A stretch of DNA of 56,503 nt from a virus. The stretch covers positions 1-56,503 of IMG/VR virus record IMGVR_UViG_3300025417_000026. The stretch is one strand, 5' to 3'. Made by a program: the position numbers and the translations under genes. Position 1 is the first letter of the stretch; every line of letters starts with the position of its first letter. Under the pieces are notes generated by a model. The model was not told the origin of the DNA. It saw nothing but the letters and a program-made list of their open reading frames with translations, and did no database searches. Positions 43,239 to 50,920 of the stretch are shown piece after piece.

Positions 43239-44447
43239 ATGGGAAAATTCAATCTGTCAGATGCCGCTAAAGCTATTTTGAACGAAGGCTCAAAAGAGAC
43301 TTTAGAAGGTAACGTAAAACAAAAGATGGGTCAAAGAGGATCCGACAAGCACCCAAGCGGTGAAGTTGGAAAAGATGCCGTTAAGCCAAATATTGCTTAC
43401 GGTTCTAAATCTGCTGGTATGGTAGGTCAATCACCAGAAGAAATGGATGATGCATTACCAGATTACTTAAAAGGCACACCAACAGCAACAGCACCAGGTG
43501 CAACACCACCTGTAGGTTCAGAAAAAGACGGTGTTGGTTATTCTAAGCCAAAAGGTCAACCACAAGAAACAATGGGACGCAAAGACATTATGGTACCTGC
43601 ACAAGATACAGCTAATCAATACGATGCTATCCGTGACCGTGTTGCATCAAAATTAGCAAAACAAACAATGAAGCCAAATCCAGGTGCTACATTCCAATCA
43701 TATGGTGAAGGTATTGACCTTTCTGATGACGTAAATGCGTTGCTAGAAGGTGAATCTTTATCTGAAGAATTCAAATTAAAAGCAACAACAATCTTTGAAG
43801 CCGCTGTTACATCACGCATCGAAGCAATTGTTGAAGAAGTTGAAGCAAGTTTAGTAGAACAATACGAAGCTGGTATCGAACAAATCAAAGAAGAACTAGC
43901 AGAAAAACTAGACCAGTATATTGATTACTTTGCAGAACAATACATGATTCAAAACGAATTGGCAATTGTTTCCGGTCTACGTGCAGAAATTGCCGAAGAC
44001 TTTATGACAAGCCTGCGTAACGTATTCATGGAACACAATATTGACATTCCAGAAGAGCAAGTTCAAGTTGTCGAAGAGTTGACAACAAGAGTTGAAGAAC
44101 TAGAACAAGCCTTGGATGAAGAAGTCAAAAACGCTGTTGCTTTAAAGAGAGCACTAAGCGAACAAGTAAAAATTGAGGCTATCCACACAGCTTGTGAAGG
44201 CCTAACTCAGACTCAGGAAGAAAAATTAAAATCACTCGCAGAGGGTGTTGAATTTACTACTGAAGAAGAATTTAATGCTAAACTAAACGTTTTGAAAGAA
44301 TCTTATTTCAAAGCAGACGTTAAAGTTGCAGAAAGTTCTATGCTGAACGAAGGTATTGAAATTGAAGAAGAGAAGAAACAAAACGTTTCAACAGATGATT
44401 CAATCAATCAATATGTCAGAACTATTTCACAAACTTTGGTAAAATAA
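43239..44447 (+). CDS. 22: Prohead scaffold (core) protein gp22
   Basis: The 402 residues lie between the protease and the major capsid gene, as in T4. The N-terminal 150 residues are low-complexity and polar (Gly/Pro/Lys-rich). The rest is acidic and helical, with long coiled-coil segments (IVEEVEASLVEQYEAGIEQI, VEELTTRVEELEQALDEEVK), typical of scaffold proteins that are degraded inside the head. Several LxE sites (ILNEG, LLEGE) could be gp21 targets. It is much longer than T4 gp22 (about 269), as in other marine T4-like phages. Confidence 0.92.
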   Translation: MGKFNLSDAAKAILNEGSKETLEGNVKQKMGQRGSDKHPSGEVGKDAVKPNIAYGSKSAGMVGQSPEEMDDALPDYLKGTPTATAPGATPPVGSEKDGVGYSKPKGQPQETMGRKDIMVPAQDTANQYDAIRDRVASKLAKQTMKPNPGATFQSYGEGIDLSDDVNALLEGESLSEEFKLKATTIFEAAVTSRIEAIVEEVEASLVEQYEAGIEQIKEELAEKLDQYIDYFAEQYMIQNELAIVSGLRAEIAEDFMTSLRNVFMEHNIDIPEEQVQVVEELTTRVEELEQALDEEVKNAVALKRALSEQVKIEAIHTACEGLTQTQEEKLKSLAEGVEFTTEEEFNAKLNVLKESYFKADVKVAESSMLNEGIEIEEEKKQNVSTDDSINQYVRTISQTLVK

Positions 44448-44453
44448 TAAATA
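44446..44453 (+). promoter_or_regulatory. Candidate late promoter (AATAAATA) before gp23
   Basis: One mismatch to TATAAATA, overlapping the gp22 stop codon. The predicted start near 44459 leaves a leader of about 32 nt with AAGGAG before ATG 44491. Confidence 0.6.
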
Positions 44454-44490
44454 AACTACCAATACAAGATACTAATAAGGAGAACAACTA

Positions 44491-45855
44491 ATGTATCTAT
44501 CCGAAGAACTACAAAAGAAATGGCAACCAGTTCTGGAGCACCCAGAATTAGAAGCAATTAAAGACCCATACAAGAGAGCAGTTACATCTGTTATTCTTGA
44601 GAACCAACATCAAGCGATGCAAAAAGACCGTCAGGCTTTGCATGAGACTACAGATACTGGTCCTACAAACGTTACTGGTGGCGTTCAGAACTTTGACCCA
44701 ATCTTAATCAGCTTGGTTCGCCGTTCATTACCAAACTTGATTGCATATGACATTGCTGGTGTACAGCCAATGACAGGTCCAACAGGTTTGATTTTCGCAA
44801 TGCGTGCCCGTTATACAGGCCAAGGTACTGGTAATGCTGAAGCGTTCTATAACGAAGCAAACACAGTATTCACTGGTGCTAACACAGGTACTCAGTACAA
44901 CGAATACGGATTCTCTGGTAACACAGCATCTGATACATCAAACAACTACTTCGCATCTACATTCGGTGCTCCAAATGGTGCAAACAACTTCACAACTGGT
45001 ATCGGTATTCAAACATCAATGGCTGAATACTTGGGTTCAGACTCTAATACTGCTTTCCAACAAATGGCATTCTCTATCGAGAAAGTTACTGTTACAGCAC
45101 AATCTAGAGCATTGAAAGCTGAGTACTCTTTAGAACTCGCACAAGACTTGAAAGCAATTCACGGTCTTGATGCAGAAACAGAATTGTCAAACATTCTGTC
45201 TACAGAGATTCTAGCTGAGATTAACCGTGAAGTTATCCGTACAATCTATTTGTCTGCCGTTCCTGGTGCACAATACGGTACAGTAACAAAAGGTTATTTC
45301 GACTTAGATACTGACTCAAACGGTCGTTGGTCTGTTGAGCGTTTCAAAGGTTTGATTTTCCAAGTTGAGCGTGATGCTAACGTTATTGCAAAGCAAACTC
45401 GTCGTGGTAAAGGTAACGTGATGATTGTATCATCTGACGTTGCTTCCGCTATGGCAATGGCTGGTGTATTGTCTTATACTCCTGCTCTACAAGCTGACTT
45501 GCAAGTTGACGATACAGGTAACACATTCGCTGGATTGTTACATGGTCGTATCAAAGTTTACATCGACCCATACTTCGGTGGTTACCAACAAAATATCGAA
45601 TTGGCAACAATCGGTTACAAAGGTACATCACCATATGATGCAGGTCTATTCTACTGCCCATACGTACCGTTACAAATGGTTCGTGCAGTTGACCAGTTCA
45701 CATTCCAACCAAAAATTGGATTCAAGACTCGTTACGGCATGGTAGCAAACCCATTTGCACAAGGTCTTAACACACCTGCAGGTAATAACAACGGCTTGAT
45801 TCAAGCTGGTACAAACGTTTACTACCGAATTTTCGGTGTTAAAAACTTGATGTAA
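44491..45855 (+). CDS. 23: Major capsid protein gp23
   Basis: A 454-residue major capsid protein. Family segments: FDPILISLVRRSLPNLIAYD, IAGVQPMTGPTGLIFAMRAR, VTAQSRALKAEYSLELAQDL, AELSNIL-type segments and a C-terminal FQPKIGFKTRYGMVANPFAQ. The N-terminal delta region contains ALHE (Glu52), a fitting (L/I)xE gp21 cleavage site just before the folded part; cleavage there is inference. T4 gp23 is 521 residues; the shorter form is usual in marine T4-like phages. A strong terminator follows. Confidence 0.96.
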   Translation: MYLSEELQKKWQPVLEHPELEAIKDPYKRAVTSVILENQHQAMQKDRQALHETTDTGPTNVTGGVQNFDPILISLVRRSLPNLIAYDIAGVQPMTGPTGLIFAMRARYTGQGTGNAEAFYNEANTVFTGANTGTQYNEYGFSGNTASDTSNNYFASTFGAPNGANNFTTGIGIQTSMAEYLGSDSNTAFQQMAFSIEKVTVTAQSRALKAEYSLELAQDLKAIHGLDAETELSNILSTEILAEINREVIRTIYLSAVPGAQYGTVTKGYFDLDTDSNGRWSVERFKGLIFQVERDANVIAKQTRRGKGNVMIVSSDVASAMAMAGVLSYTPALQADLQVDDTGNTFAGLLHGRIKVYIDPYFGGYQQNIELATIGYKGTSPYDAGLFYCPYVPLQMVRAVDQFTFQPKIGFKTRYGMVANPFAQGLNTPAGNNNGLIQAGTNVYYRIFGVKNLM

Positions 45856-45882
45856 TCAAGAAGCCAACGAAGATTGGCATTT

Positions 45883-45912
45883 AAAAGGGATCTTCGGATC
45901 CCTTTTTTTTGC
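45883..45912 (+). terminator. Intrinsic terminator after gp23
   Basis: A perfect 10-bp stem (AAAAGGGATC / GATCCCTTTT) with a TTCG loop and a run of eight or more T. A smaller GCCAA/TTGGC hairpin at 45863-45878 lies just before it. Confidence 0.92.
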
Positions 45913-45914
45913 TT

Positions 45915-45922
45915 TATAAATA
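45915..45922 (+). promoter_or_regulatory. Late promoter TATAAATA with start on an ATG
   Basis: Perfect T4 late element directly behind the gp23 terminator. With T4 geometry (element at -13 to -6) the first transcribed base would be 45928, the A of the ATG of the next gene. Confidence 0.7.
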
Positions 45923-45927
45923 CCCCT

Positions 45928-46431
45928 ATGACAGCACTAAACAGAAACCCACAGAATACGAATCTATTACAACCTACAAAGTTCTTGTTGAACTTTACTA
46001 AGATTGATTCGGTACAATACTTTTGTCAAGGTATCAATTTACCTGGCATTACTCTTTCAGGTCCGGCTCAACAGTCAACACCATTTCAATCTATACCGAA
46101 AGCTGGTGACGTATTAACGTATAATCCTTTAAGTGTTACGTTTACAGTTGACGAAGATTTAAAAACAATTCAAGCAATACAAAACTGGCTCAAAGGTATT
46201 GCAAACCCATCAGGATTTTCAGGTAGAAATAAAGACTACAAAGATAACTATTCTGATGCTATTCTTACCATTCTTACTGGTTTAAACAATACCAATTTAA
46301 GAATTCAATTTATAAATTTATTTCCGACAGACATATCAGACATCGAGTTTGATACCAAAGATTCGGCAGATAATATCATTGTCGCAACGGCAACCTTTAT
46401 ATATGAATATTATAACATATTGACAAATTAA
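45928..46431 (+). CDS. Second tail-tube-family protein (gp19-like)
   Basis: A 167-residue T4 tail-tube-family protein: PTKFLLNFTKIDSVQYFCQG, NLPGITLSGP, FTVDEDLKTIQAIQNWLKGI and the C-terminal IQFINLFPTDISDIEFDTKD then ATFIYEYYNI, which parallel gp19. Marine T4-like phages often carry such a gene after gp23; candidates for its role are a tube initiator (gp54-like) or tube terminator (gp3-like). I use ATG 45928; a reading from 45874 would translate the terminator hairpin. No ribosome site exists between promoter and ATG, so translation may be leaderless. Its 3' end carries a sigma70-type promoter. Confidence 0.82.
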   Translation: MTALNRNPQNTNLLQPTKFLLNFTKIDSVQYFCQGINLPGITLSGPAQQSTPFQSIPKAGDVLTYNPLSVTFTVDEDLKTIQAIQNWLKGIANPSGFSGRNKDYKDNYSDAILTILTGLNNTNLRIQFINLFPTDISDIEFDTKDSADNIIVATATFIYEYYNILTN

Positions 46432-46448
46432 TCGTTTTATGTTATACT
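46420..46448 (+). promoter_or_regulatory. Sigma70-type promoter for uvsY-uvsW
   Basis: TTGACA at 46420-46425, 17-nt spacer, TATACT at 46443-46448. It overlaps the stop codon of the tube paralogue and marks the switch from late virion genes to recombination genes. The predicted start near 46455 leaves about 18 nt before the uvsY ATG. Confidence 0.82.
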
Positions 46449-46472
46449 GAAATTTTGTAATTGGATTTTGAT

Positions 46473-46907
46473 ATGGAAAAACTTGATAACATTTTGAAAA
46501 TGTGGGAGAATGATTCAGCAGTCGATAAGACAGAACCTAGTTCTGAACTTACCAGAGTGCCACAGCTTCATAGCAAATACCTAAATATACTAACATCACA
46601 CAAGATAGCCGCAAAGAAGGCTTTCTTCGACCTTCAACGTATGAAGAAGGTGAAGTGGGAATACTATACCGGAAAGATGGACAAAGAAACATTAGACCAG
46701 TATGGGTGGGAACCGTTCCAGTTTACATTAAAATCTGATGTAAGCACTTATATGGAAGCGGATGAAGATATGATTAGACTTAACGAGAAAAAAGTATACC
46801 ACGATGAGGTGGTTTCTGTAGTTGAGTATATTATGAATGAATTGAAGTCTAGGACGTTTCAACTTAGAGACATTATATCGTGGGAGAAATTTATTGGAGG
46901 ACAATGA
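46473..46907 (+). CDS. uvsY: UvsY recombination mediator
   Basis: A 144-residue homologue of T4 UvsY (137 residues), which loads the UvsX recombinase on gp32-coated single-stranded DNA. Features: a MEKLDNILKMWENDSAVDKT start, then ELTRVPQLHSKYLNILTSHK and a helical remainder ending SWEKFIGGQ. I chose ATG 46473, 18 nt after the predicted transcript start, over a TTG at 46461. The stop overlaps the uvsW ATG (ATGA). No uvsX is in this window. Confidence 0.9.
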   Translation: MEKLDNILKMWENDSAVDKTEPSSELTRVPQLHSKYLNILTSHKIAAKKAFFDLQRMKKVKWEYYTGKMDKETLDQYGWEPFQFTLKSDVSTYMEADEDMIRLNEKKVYHDEVVSVVEYIMNELKSRTFQLRDIISWEKFIGGQ

Positions 46908-48406
46908 GTGACTTAGTAATCTACAAGAAGAATGAAGCATTTCTTCAAATTAAATGTGAGCAACATATTGCAAAAGAACTATCTGATTATTTTACGTTCT
47001 TTGTGCCAGGTCACAAGTTTACTCCAGCCTTTAGAAATAAAATATGGGACGGTAAGATACGTCTTTTTGATTTAAGAAACAATTCTCTATATCTTGGTTT
47101 ACTAGATTACGTTAAAGAATTCTGTAATGCTAGAGAATACACAATAGAATATACTGAACCATCGGTAGATGTAGAAGATGAGTTCAGCAGATATCATGCA
47201 GAGAAGTTTGTAGATAGTTTAAAGCTACAGTCTCAAAGTAAAGATATTCTTACTCACGACCATCAATTAGATGCGTTTATTAACGTTATGCAGAGGCGTA
47301 GAGCACTTTTATTGTCTCCTACAGCATCAGGTAAGTCTTTAATCATTTATCTCTTTATACGTCAGTTCCTTGAGTTTCAAGGACTCAAAGGACTCATTCT
47401 AGTACCGACAACATCTTTGGTAGAACAATTACATTCAGACTTTGAAGATTATTCTACCAATAACGGCTTTAACACGGAAAAAAATACTCAGAAAATCTAT
47501 TCCGGTCAAGAAAAGAACTACGATAAACCTATTACAATATCTACATGGCAATCAATGCAACGGATGCCGGATGAATTCTTTCATCAATTTGATTTTGTAA
47601 TTGGTGACGAAGCACATCTTTTTAAAGCAAAAGAACTCACTAGAATTCTTGCCGCTTGTATCAATACAAAATATAGGATAGGATTAACCGGAACGCTGGA
47701 TGGAACTAAAACACACAAACTGGTATTAGAAGGTTTGTTTGGTTCTGTCAAGAAAGTTATTTCAACAAAAGAACTTATTGATAAAGGTATACTATCCGGA
47801 TTTGAAGTCAAATGCTTGGTGTTAAAACATTCACCTGAGATTTGTGCAGAAATGAAAGATGCTACATATCAAGAAGAATTGCAATATCTTATACTGAATG
47901 AACAACGAAATAAGTTTATTAAAAATCTTGCGGTAAGCATGAAGACAAACACGTTGGTTCTCTATCAAATGGTTGACAAACACGGCAAAATACTGTATAA
48001 TATGATTAAGGATACAGAGAAGATTGGCGATAGAAAAGTCTTCTTTGTTTCGGGTGGAACAGAAACAAGTGAACGTGAAGAAATTCGTAAAATTGTAGAG
48101 AAAGAAAATGATGCTATTATTGTGGCTAGTTTTGGGACTTTTAGTACTGGAATTAATATTCGCAACCTGCATAATATTATATTCGCATCTCCATCAAAGT
48201 CACGAGTTAGAAATCTTCAGTCTATTGGACGAGGTCTTCGGAAATCGACTGGTAAAGAAATAGCAACTCTTTATGATATTGCTGATGACCTTAGACATAA
48301 AAAACATACTAATCATACCTTAAATCATTTCATGGAACGGGTTGATATATATAATGAAGAGAAGTTCCCTTTTAAAATCTACAACATAGGACTTAAAAAT
48401 GGATAA
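46904..48406 (+). CDS. uvsW: UvsW helicase
   Basis: The 500 residues form a superfamily 2 DNA/RNA helicase. Motifs: LLSPTASGKSLI (Walker A, about 136-147), VIGDEAHLF (DEAH, about 231-239), GLTGTLDGT (motif III, about 260), SFGTFSTGINI (motif V) and QSIGRGLRK (motif VI, about 438). The N-terminal 90 residues match the UvsW accessory domain (FVPGHKFTPAFRNKIWDGKI). It unwinds branched intermediates and R-loops, promoting the switch from origin- to recombination-driven replication. The start at 46904 is set by ATGA coupling and GGAGG upstream; a GTG at 46880 lies inside uvsY. Confidence 0.94.
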   Translation: MSDLVIYKKNEAFLQIKCEQHIAKELSDYFTFFVPGHKFTPAFRNKIWDGKIRLFDLRNNSLYLGLLDYVKEFCNAREYTIEYTEPSVDVEDEFSRYHAEKFVDSLKLQSQSKDILTHDHQLDAFINVMQRRRALLLSPTASGKSLIIYLFIRQFLEFQGLKGLILVPTTSLVEQLHSDFEDYSTNNGFNTEKNTQKIYSGQEKNYDKPITISTWQSMQRMPDEFFHQFDFVIGDEAHLFKAKELTRILAACINTKYRIGLTGTLDGTKTHKLVLEGLFGSVKKVISTKELIDKGILSGFEVKCLVLKHSPEICAEMKDATYQEELQYLILNEQRNKFIKNLAVSMKTNTLVLYQMVDKHGKILYNMIKDTEKIGDRKVFFVSGGTETSEREEIRKIVEKENDAIIVASFGTFSTGINIRNLHNIIFASPSKSRVRNLQSIGRGLRKSTGKEIATLYDIADDLRHKKHTNHTLNHFMERVDIYNEEKFPFKIYNIGLKNG

Positions 48407-48788
48407 TAGCAACGTAAGGATAGTCAGACTCAAAAGCGGTGAAGACATTCTTTGTAATCTTCTTATTAATGAAGACAAGGTTCTTGTCAATTTGATGGAA
48501 CCCATGTTACTTGAATATGAAACTTATGGTGATAGTCAACATCTTTGTATTTCAAATTGGCTTCCGGTAGCATTAGTTAAAGAAAACAAATCGGTAATAC
48601 CTGTTACTGAAGTTCTTTGTGTGATGCATCCGAATGAGGAATTGATTGAATACTATAACGATACTCTTGATAAAATGAATTCTGCTTTGGTAGTTAAGCC
48701 AATGGAAGATTTAAATGAAGAAGAGATGGCTCAAATGATGGAAGTTATGGAGGAAATAAAGACTACTAAAGGATTGGTAATGCATTAA
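48399..48788 (+). CDS. Small conserved protein between uvsW and gp55, possibly Sm-like
   Basis: The 129 residues overlap the end of uvsW by 8 bases. The first 75 residues have a small beta-barrel look: NVRIVRLKSGEDILCNLLIN, KVLVNLMEPMLLEYE, then SNWLPVA and SVIPVTEVLCVMHPNEELIE. The SGE(D/E)I.. strand followed by LxxP.. resembles Sm/LSm-like proteins, but this is pattern matching only. The C-terminal third is acidic and Met/Glu-rich (NEEEMAQMMEVMEEIKTT). Co-transcribed with uvsY-uvsW. Function unknown. Confidence 0.7.
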   Translation: MDNSNVRIVRLKSGEDILCNLLINEDKVLVNLMEPMLLEYETYGDSQHLCISNWLPVALVKENKSVIPVTEVLCVMHPNEELIEYYNDTLDKMNSALVVKPMEDLNEEEMAQMMEVMEEIKTTKGLVMH

Positions 48789-48804
48789 TTAATCAATCTC
48801 TAAC

Positions 48805-48846
48805 AGTCTACATAGCCAGTGTATCATTTGTCAAGCACTTTGTCAA
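48805..48846 (-). promoter_or_regulatory. Possible antisense promoter and direct repeats upstream of gp55
   Basis: On the minus strand, TTGACA (48846-48841) is followed after 17 nt by TACACT (48823-48818). A second TTGACA (48834-48829) lies 12 nt further on, with TAGACT 18 nt beyond it. On the plus strand these appear as two TTTGTCAA direct repeats. The element could start an antisense RNA towards uvsW or be an operator. No minus-strand gene is evident. Confidence 0.35.
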
Positions 48847-48867
48847 TACTTTTTACGGTAAACTTGA

Positions 48868-49413
48868 ATGAAAAAACCAAAGGAATATGTTAATAATGCA
48901 GATTTTACTCAAGCATTAATTGATTATAAAATAGCATCGGAAGAGGCGAAACGTCTCGGCAAGCCTAAACCAAAGATCCCGAATTACATCGGTGAATGTT
49001 GGATGAAGATTGCCGAGAATTTCTCACACAAACCTAACTTTATTAATTACCCACATCGGGAAGAAATGGTATCAGACGGTATAGAAAACTGTCTAATGTA
49101 TTTCGAAAACTTTGATCCCAACAAATCTAAAAACCCATTTGCTTACTTCTCTCAAGTAGTATTCTTTGCGTTCTTACGTAGAATAGAAAAAGAGAAGAAA
49201 CAGCTATACGTCAAATACAAATCTACAGAAATGCTTGGTGTCTTAGATGAACACGAGCAAAATGACTTTGAAGACGGTACTTCAAGGCAGTTTCAACTGT
49301 ATGACAACATTGGCGAATTCATTTCTAATTACGAAAAATCTAAAAAGACTAAACTTGCCAAAACTAAAAAGAAAGCAAAAGGTCTTGAAAAATATATTAA
49401 GGAGACGGTATGA
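48868..49413 (+). CDS. 55: Late-transcription sigma factor gp55
   Basis: A 181-residue homologue of T4 gp55, the minimal sigma factor that directs host RNA polymerase to TATAAATA promoters with help from gp33 and the gp45 clamp. Family segments: NNADFTQALIDYKIASEEAK, IPNYIGECWMKIAENFSHKP, NPFAYFSQVVFFAFLRRIEK EKKQLYVK and a basic tail. The T4 protein has 185 residues. The leader contains no strong ribosome site. The target promoters are visible upstream of many late genes here. The stop overlaps the next ATG (ATGA). Confidence 0.93.
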   Translation: MKKPKEYVNNADFTQALIDYKIASEEAKRLGKPKPKIPNYIGECWMKIAENFSHKPNFINYPHREEMVSDGIENCLMYFENFDPNKSKNPFAYFSQVVFFAFLRRIEKEKKQLYVKYKSTEMLGVLDEHEQNDFEDGTSRQFQLYDNIGEFISNYEKSKKTKLAKTKKKAKGLEKYIKETV

Positions 49414-49850
49414 TTGATTACAACGGTTTAAAAATAGGCTTCACATGTTCTTGTTTTGATTTGTTTCATGCCGGACATGTAATGATGTTGAAAGAGGCGA
49501 GAACACAATGCGACTATTTAATTGTAGGTCTACAATCTGACCCTACCATTGATAGACCAGAAAAGAATAAACCGGTACAAACATTACTAGAACGATATAT
49601 TCAACTTGAAGGTTGCAAGTACGTAGATGAAATAGTTCCCTATTCCACCGAAAAAGAGTTGATGGACATCTTGACAAGTTACCCAATTGATGTTAGAATA
49701 ATAGGAGAAGAGTACAGGGACAAGCAATTTACTGGGTTTAACCTATCAATGTCTGTGTACTTTAATTCAAGACAACACAGTTTCAGTACAACAGAACTAA
49801 GACAACGTGTATTAACAGCAAACACAAAAAACATTACACCACCTAAATGA
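49410..49850 (+). CDS. Cytidylyltransferase-like nucleotidyltransferase
   Basis: A 146-residue HxGH nucleotidyltransferase: IGFTCSCFDLFHAGHVMMLK (HAGH at about 20-23), DYLIVGLQSDPTIDRPEKNK, the segment VDEIVPYSTEKEL, and HSFSTTELRQRV near 122-133, corresponding to the RTxGxSTT motif of glycerol-3-phosphate and related cytidylyltransferases, here with HSFSTT. The reaction is transfer of CMP (or AMP) to a phosphorylated alcohol or sugar. It is embedded by ATGA overlaps between gp55 and gp47. The substrate is unknown; a role in surface or DNA glycosyl metabolism with the gene at 55272 is speculation. Confidence 0.8.
   Translation: MIDYNGLKIGFTCSCFDLFHAGHVMMLKEARTQCDYLIVGLQSDPTIDRPEKNKPVQTLLERYIQLEGCKYVDEIVPYSTEKELMDILTSYPIDVRIIGEEYRDKQFTGFNLSMSVYFNSRQHSFSTTELRQRVLTANTKNITPPK
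49671..49699 (+). promoter_or_regulatory. Candidate internal sigma70-type promoter upstream of gp47
   Basis: TTGACA at 49671-49676, 17-nt spacer, TAGAAT at 49694-49699, inside the nucleotidyltransferase gene and about 150 bases before gp47. The spacing equals that of the three stronger promoters here, but it lies in coding sequence and could be chance. Confidence 0.4.
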
Positions 49851-50920
49851 AAGTTGCGATAATAACGGACCAGCATTTCGGCGTAAGAAATGACTCCCCA
49901 CAATTTTTGGATTACTATGAGAAGTTTTATAAGGATACTTTTTTTCCTACTCTTGATAATGAGCATATATCTACTGTTCTCATACTTGGGGATACGTTTG
50001 ACAGGCGTAAATATGTCAACTTTAATACATTAAAACGTGCTAAAGAGATGTTTTTTGATGAACTTGAGCGTAGAAATATACAAATTCATATGATTGTCGG
50101 TAACCATGATACGTTTTTTAAGAACACAAATGATGTGAATTCAGTTGATTTGTTATTAGAGAACTATAAAAATATTACCATTATCGAAAACGCTAAGACG
50201 ATTGATATAGATGGTTTTGAAGTTTGTATGTTGCCGTGGATTTGTGCAGAAAATTATACTGATAGTATAAACGAAATTAAAAATACAAAGGCAACTATCT
50301 GCATGGGTCATTTAGAGATTGCCGGATTTGCAATGTATCGAGGTATGCATACAGATGAAGGTTTGGATCGTGAACTATTTAATAAGTTTGAGTATACTTT
50401 CTCAGGTCACTATCATCATAAACATAATTTTGGCAACATTTATTATTTGGGTAATCCTTATGAACTCACTTGGCAAGACTATGCCGATCCTCGTGGGTTT
50501 CATATATTCGATTTTGGTACTCTTGATGTACCGACTTTCATACAAAACCCAAACAGTATGTTTCACAAAATCATGTATGACGATAAAGCAGAATCAGTTA
50601 TTGACATAAATGCCAAAGACTTATCAAAGTATACAGATACACATGTGAAAGTGGTAGTTGTAAACAAGACTAACCCTTACTTATTTGAGAAGTTTGTAAA
50701 TCGTTTGTACCAGATTAATCCTGCCGATGTTACGATTGCCGAAGATTTTTCGGAGTTGACAGAAGAGTTAAATTCTGATACAATAGACCAAGCAGACGAT
50801 ACTTTGTCAATCCTAAATAAGTATGTCGATACTATCAAAGAAGACCATATTGACAACAGTAAACTCAAAAACATTTTCAAAGAATTATACGTAGAAGCAT
50901 TGAACCCTGATACAGAATGA
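49847..50920 (+). CDS. 47: Recombination endonuclease subunit gp47 (Mre11/SbcD family)
   Basis: The 357 residues carry the metallophosphoesterase motifs of Mre11-type nucleases: IITDQHFGVRND (about 5-16), LILGDTFDRRK (about 46-56), MIVGNHDTF (about 81-89), MGHLEIAG (about 152-159) and FSGHYHHKHNF (about 184-194). With gp46 it resects DNA ends to generate 3' single strands for UvsX/UvsY recombination. T4 gp47 is 339 residues. Overlaps both neighbours by 4 bases. Confidence 0.95.
   Translation: MKVAIITDQHFGVRNDSPQFLDYYEKFYKDTFFPTLDNEHISTVLILGDTFDRRKYVNFNTLKRAKEMFFDELERRNIQIHMIVGNHDTFFKNTNDVNSVDLLLENYKNITIIENAKTIDIDGFEVCMLPWICAENYTDSINEIKNTKATICMGHLEIAGFAMYRGMHTDEGLDRELFNKFEYTFSGHYHHKHNFGNIYYLGNPYELTWQDYADPRGFHIFDFGTLDVPTFIQNPNSMFHKIMYDDKAESVIDINAKDLSKYTDTHVKVVVVNKTNPYLFEKFVNRLYQINPADVTIAEDFSELTEELNSDTIDQADDTLSILNKYVDTIKEDHIDNSKLKNIFKELYVEALNPDTE

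Noticed and set aside
45874-45927. Upstream start for the tail-tube paralogue
   Set aside because: It would translate the gp23 terminator hairpin and late promoter; the 18 added residues have no family counterpart.
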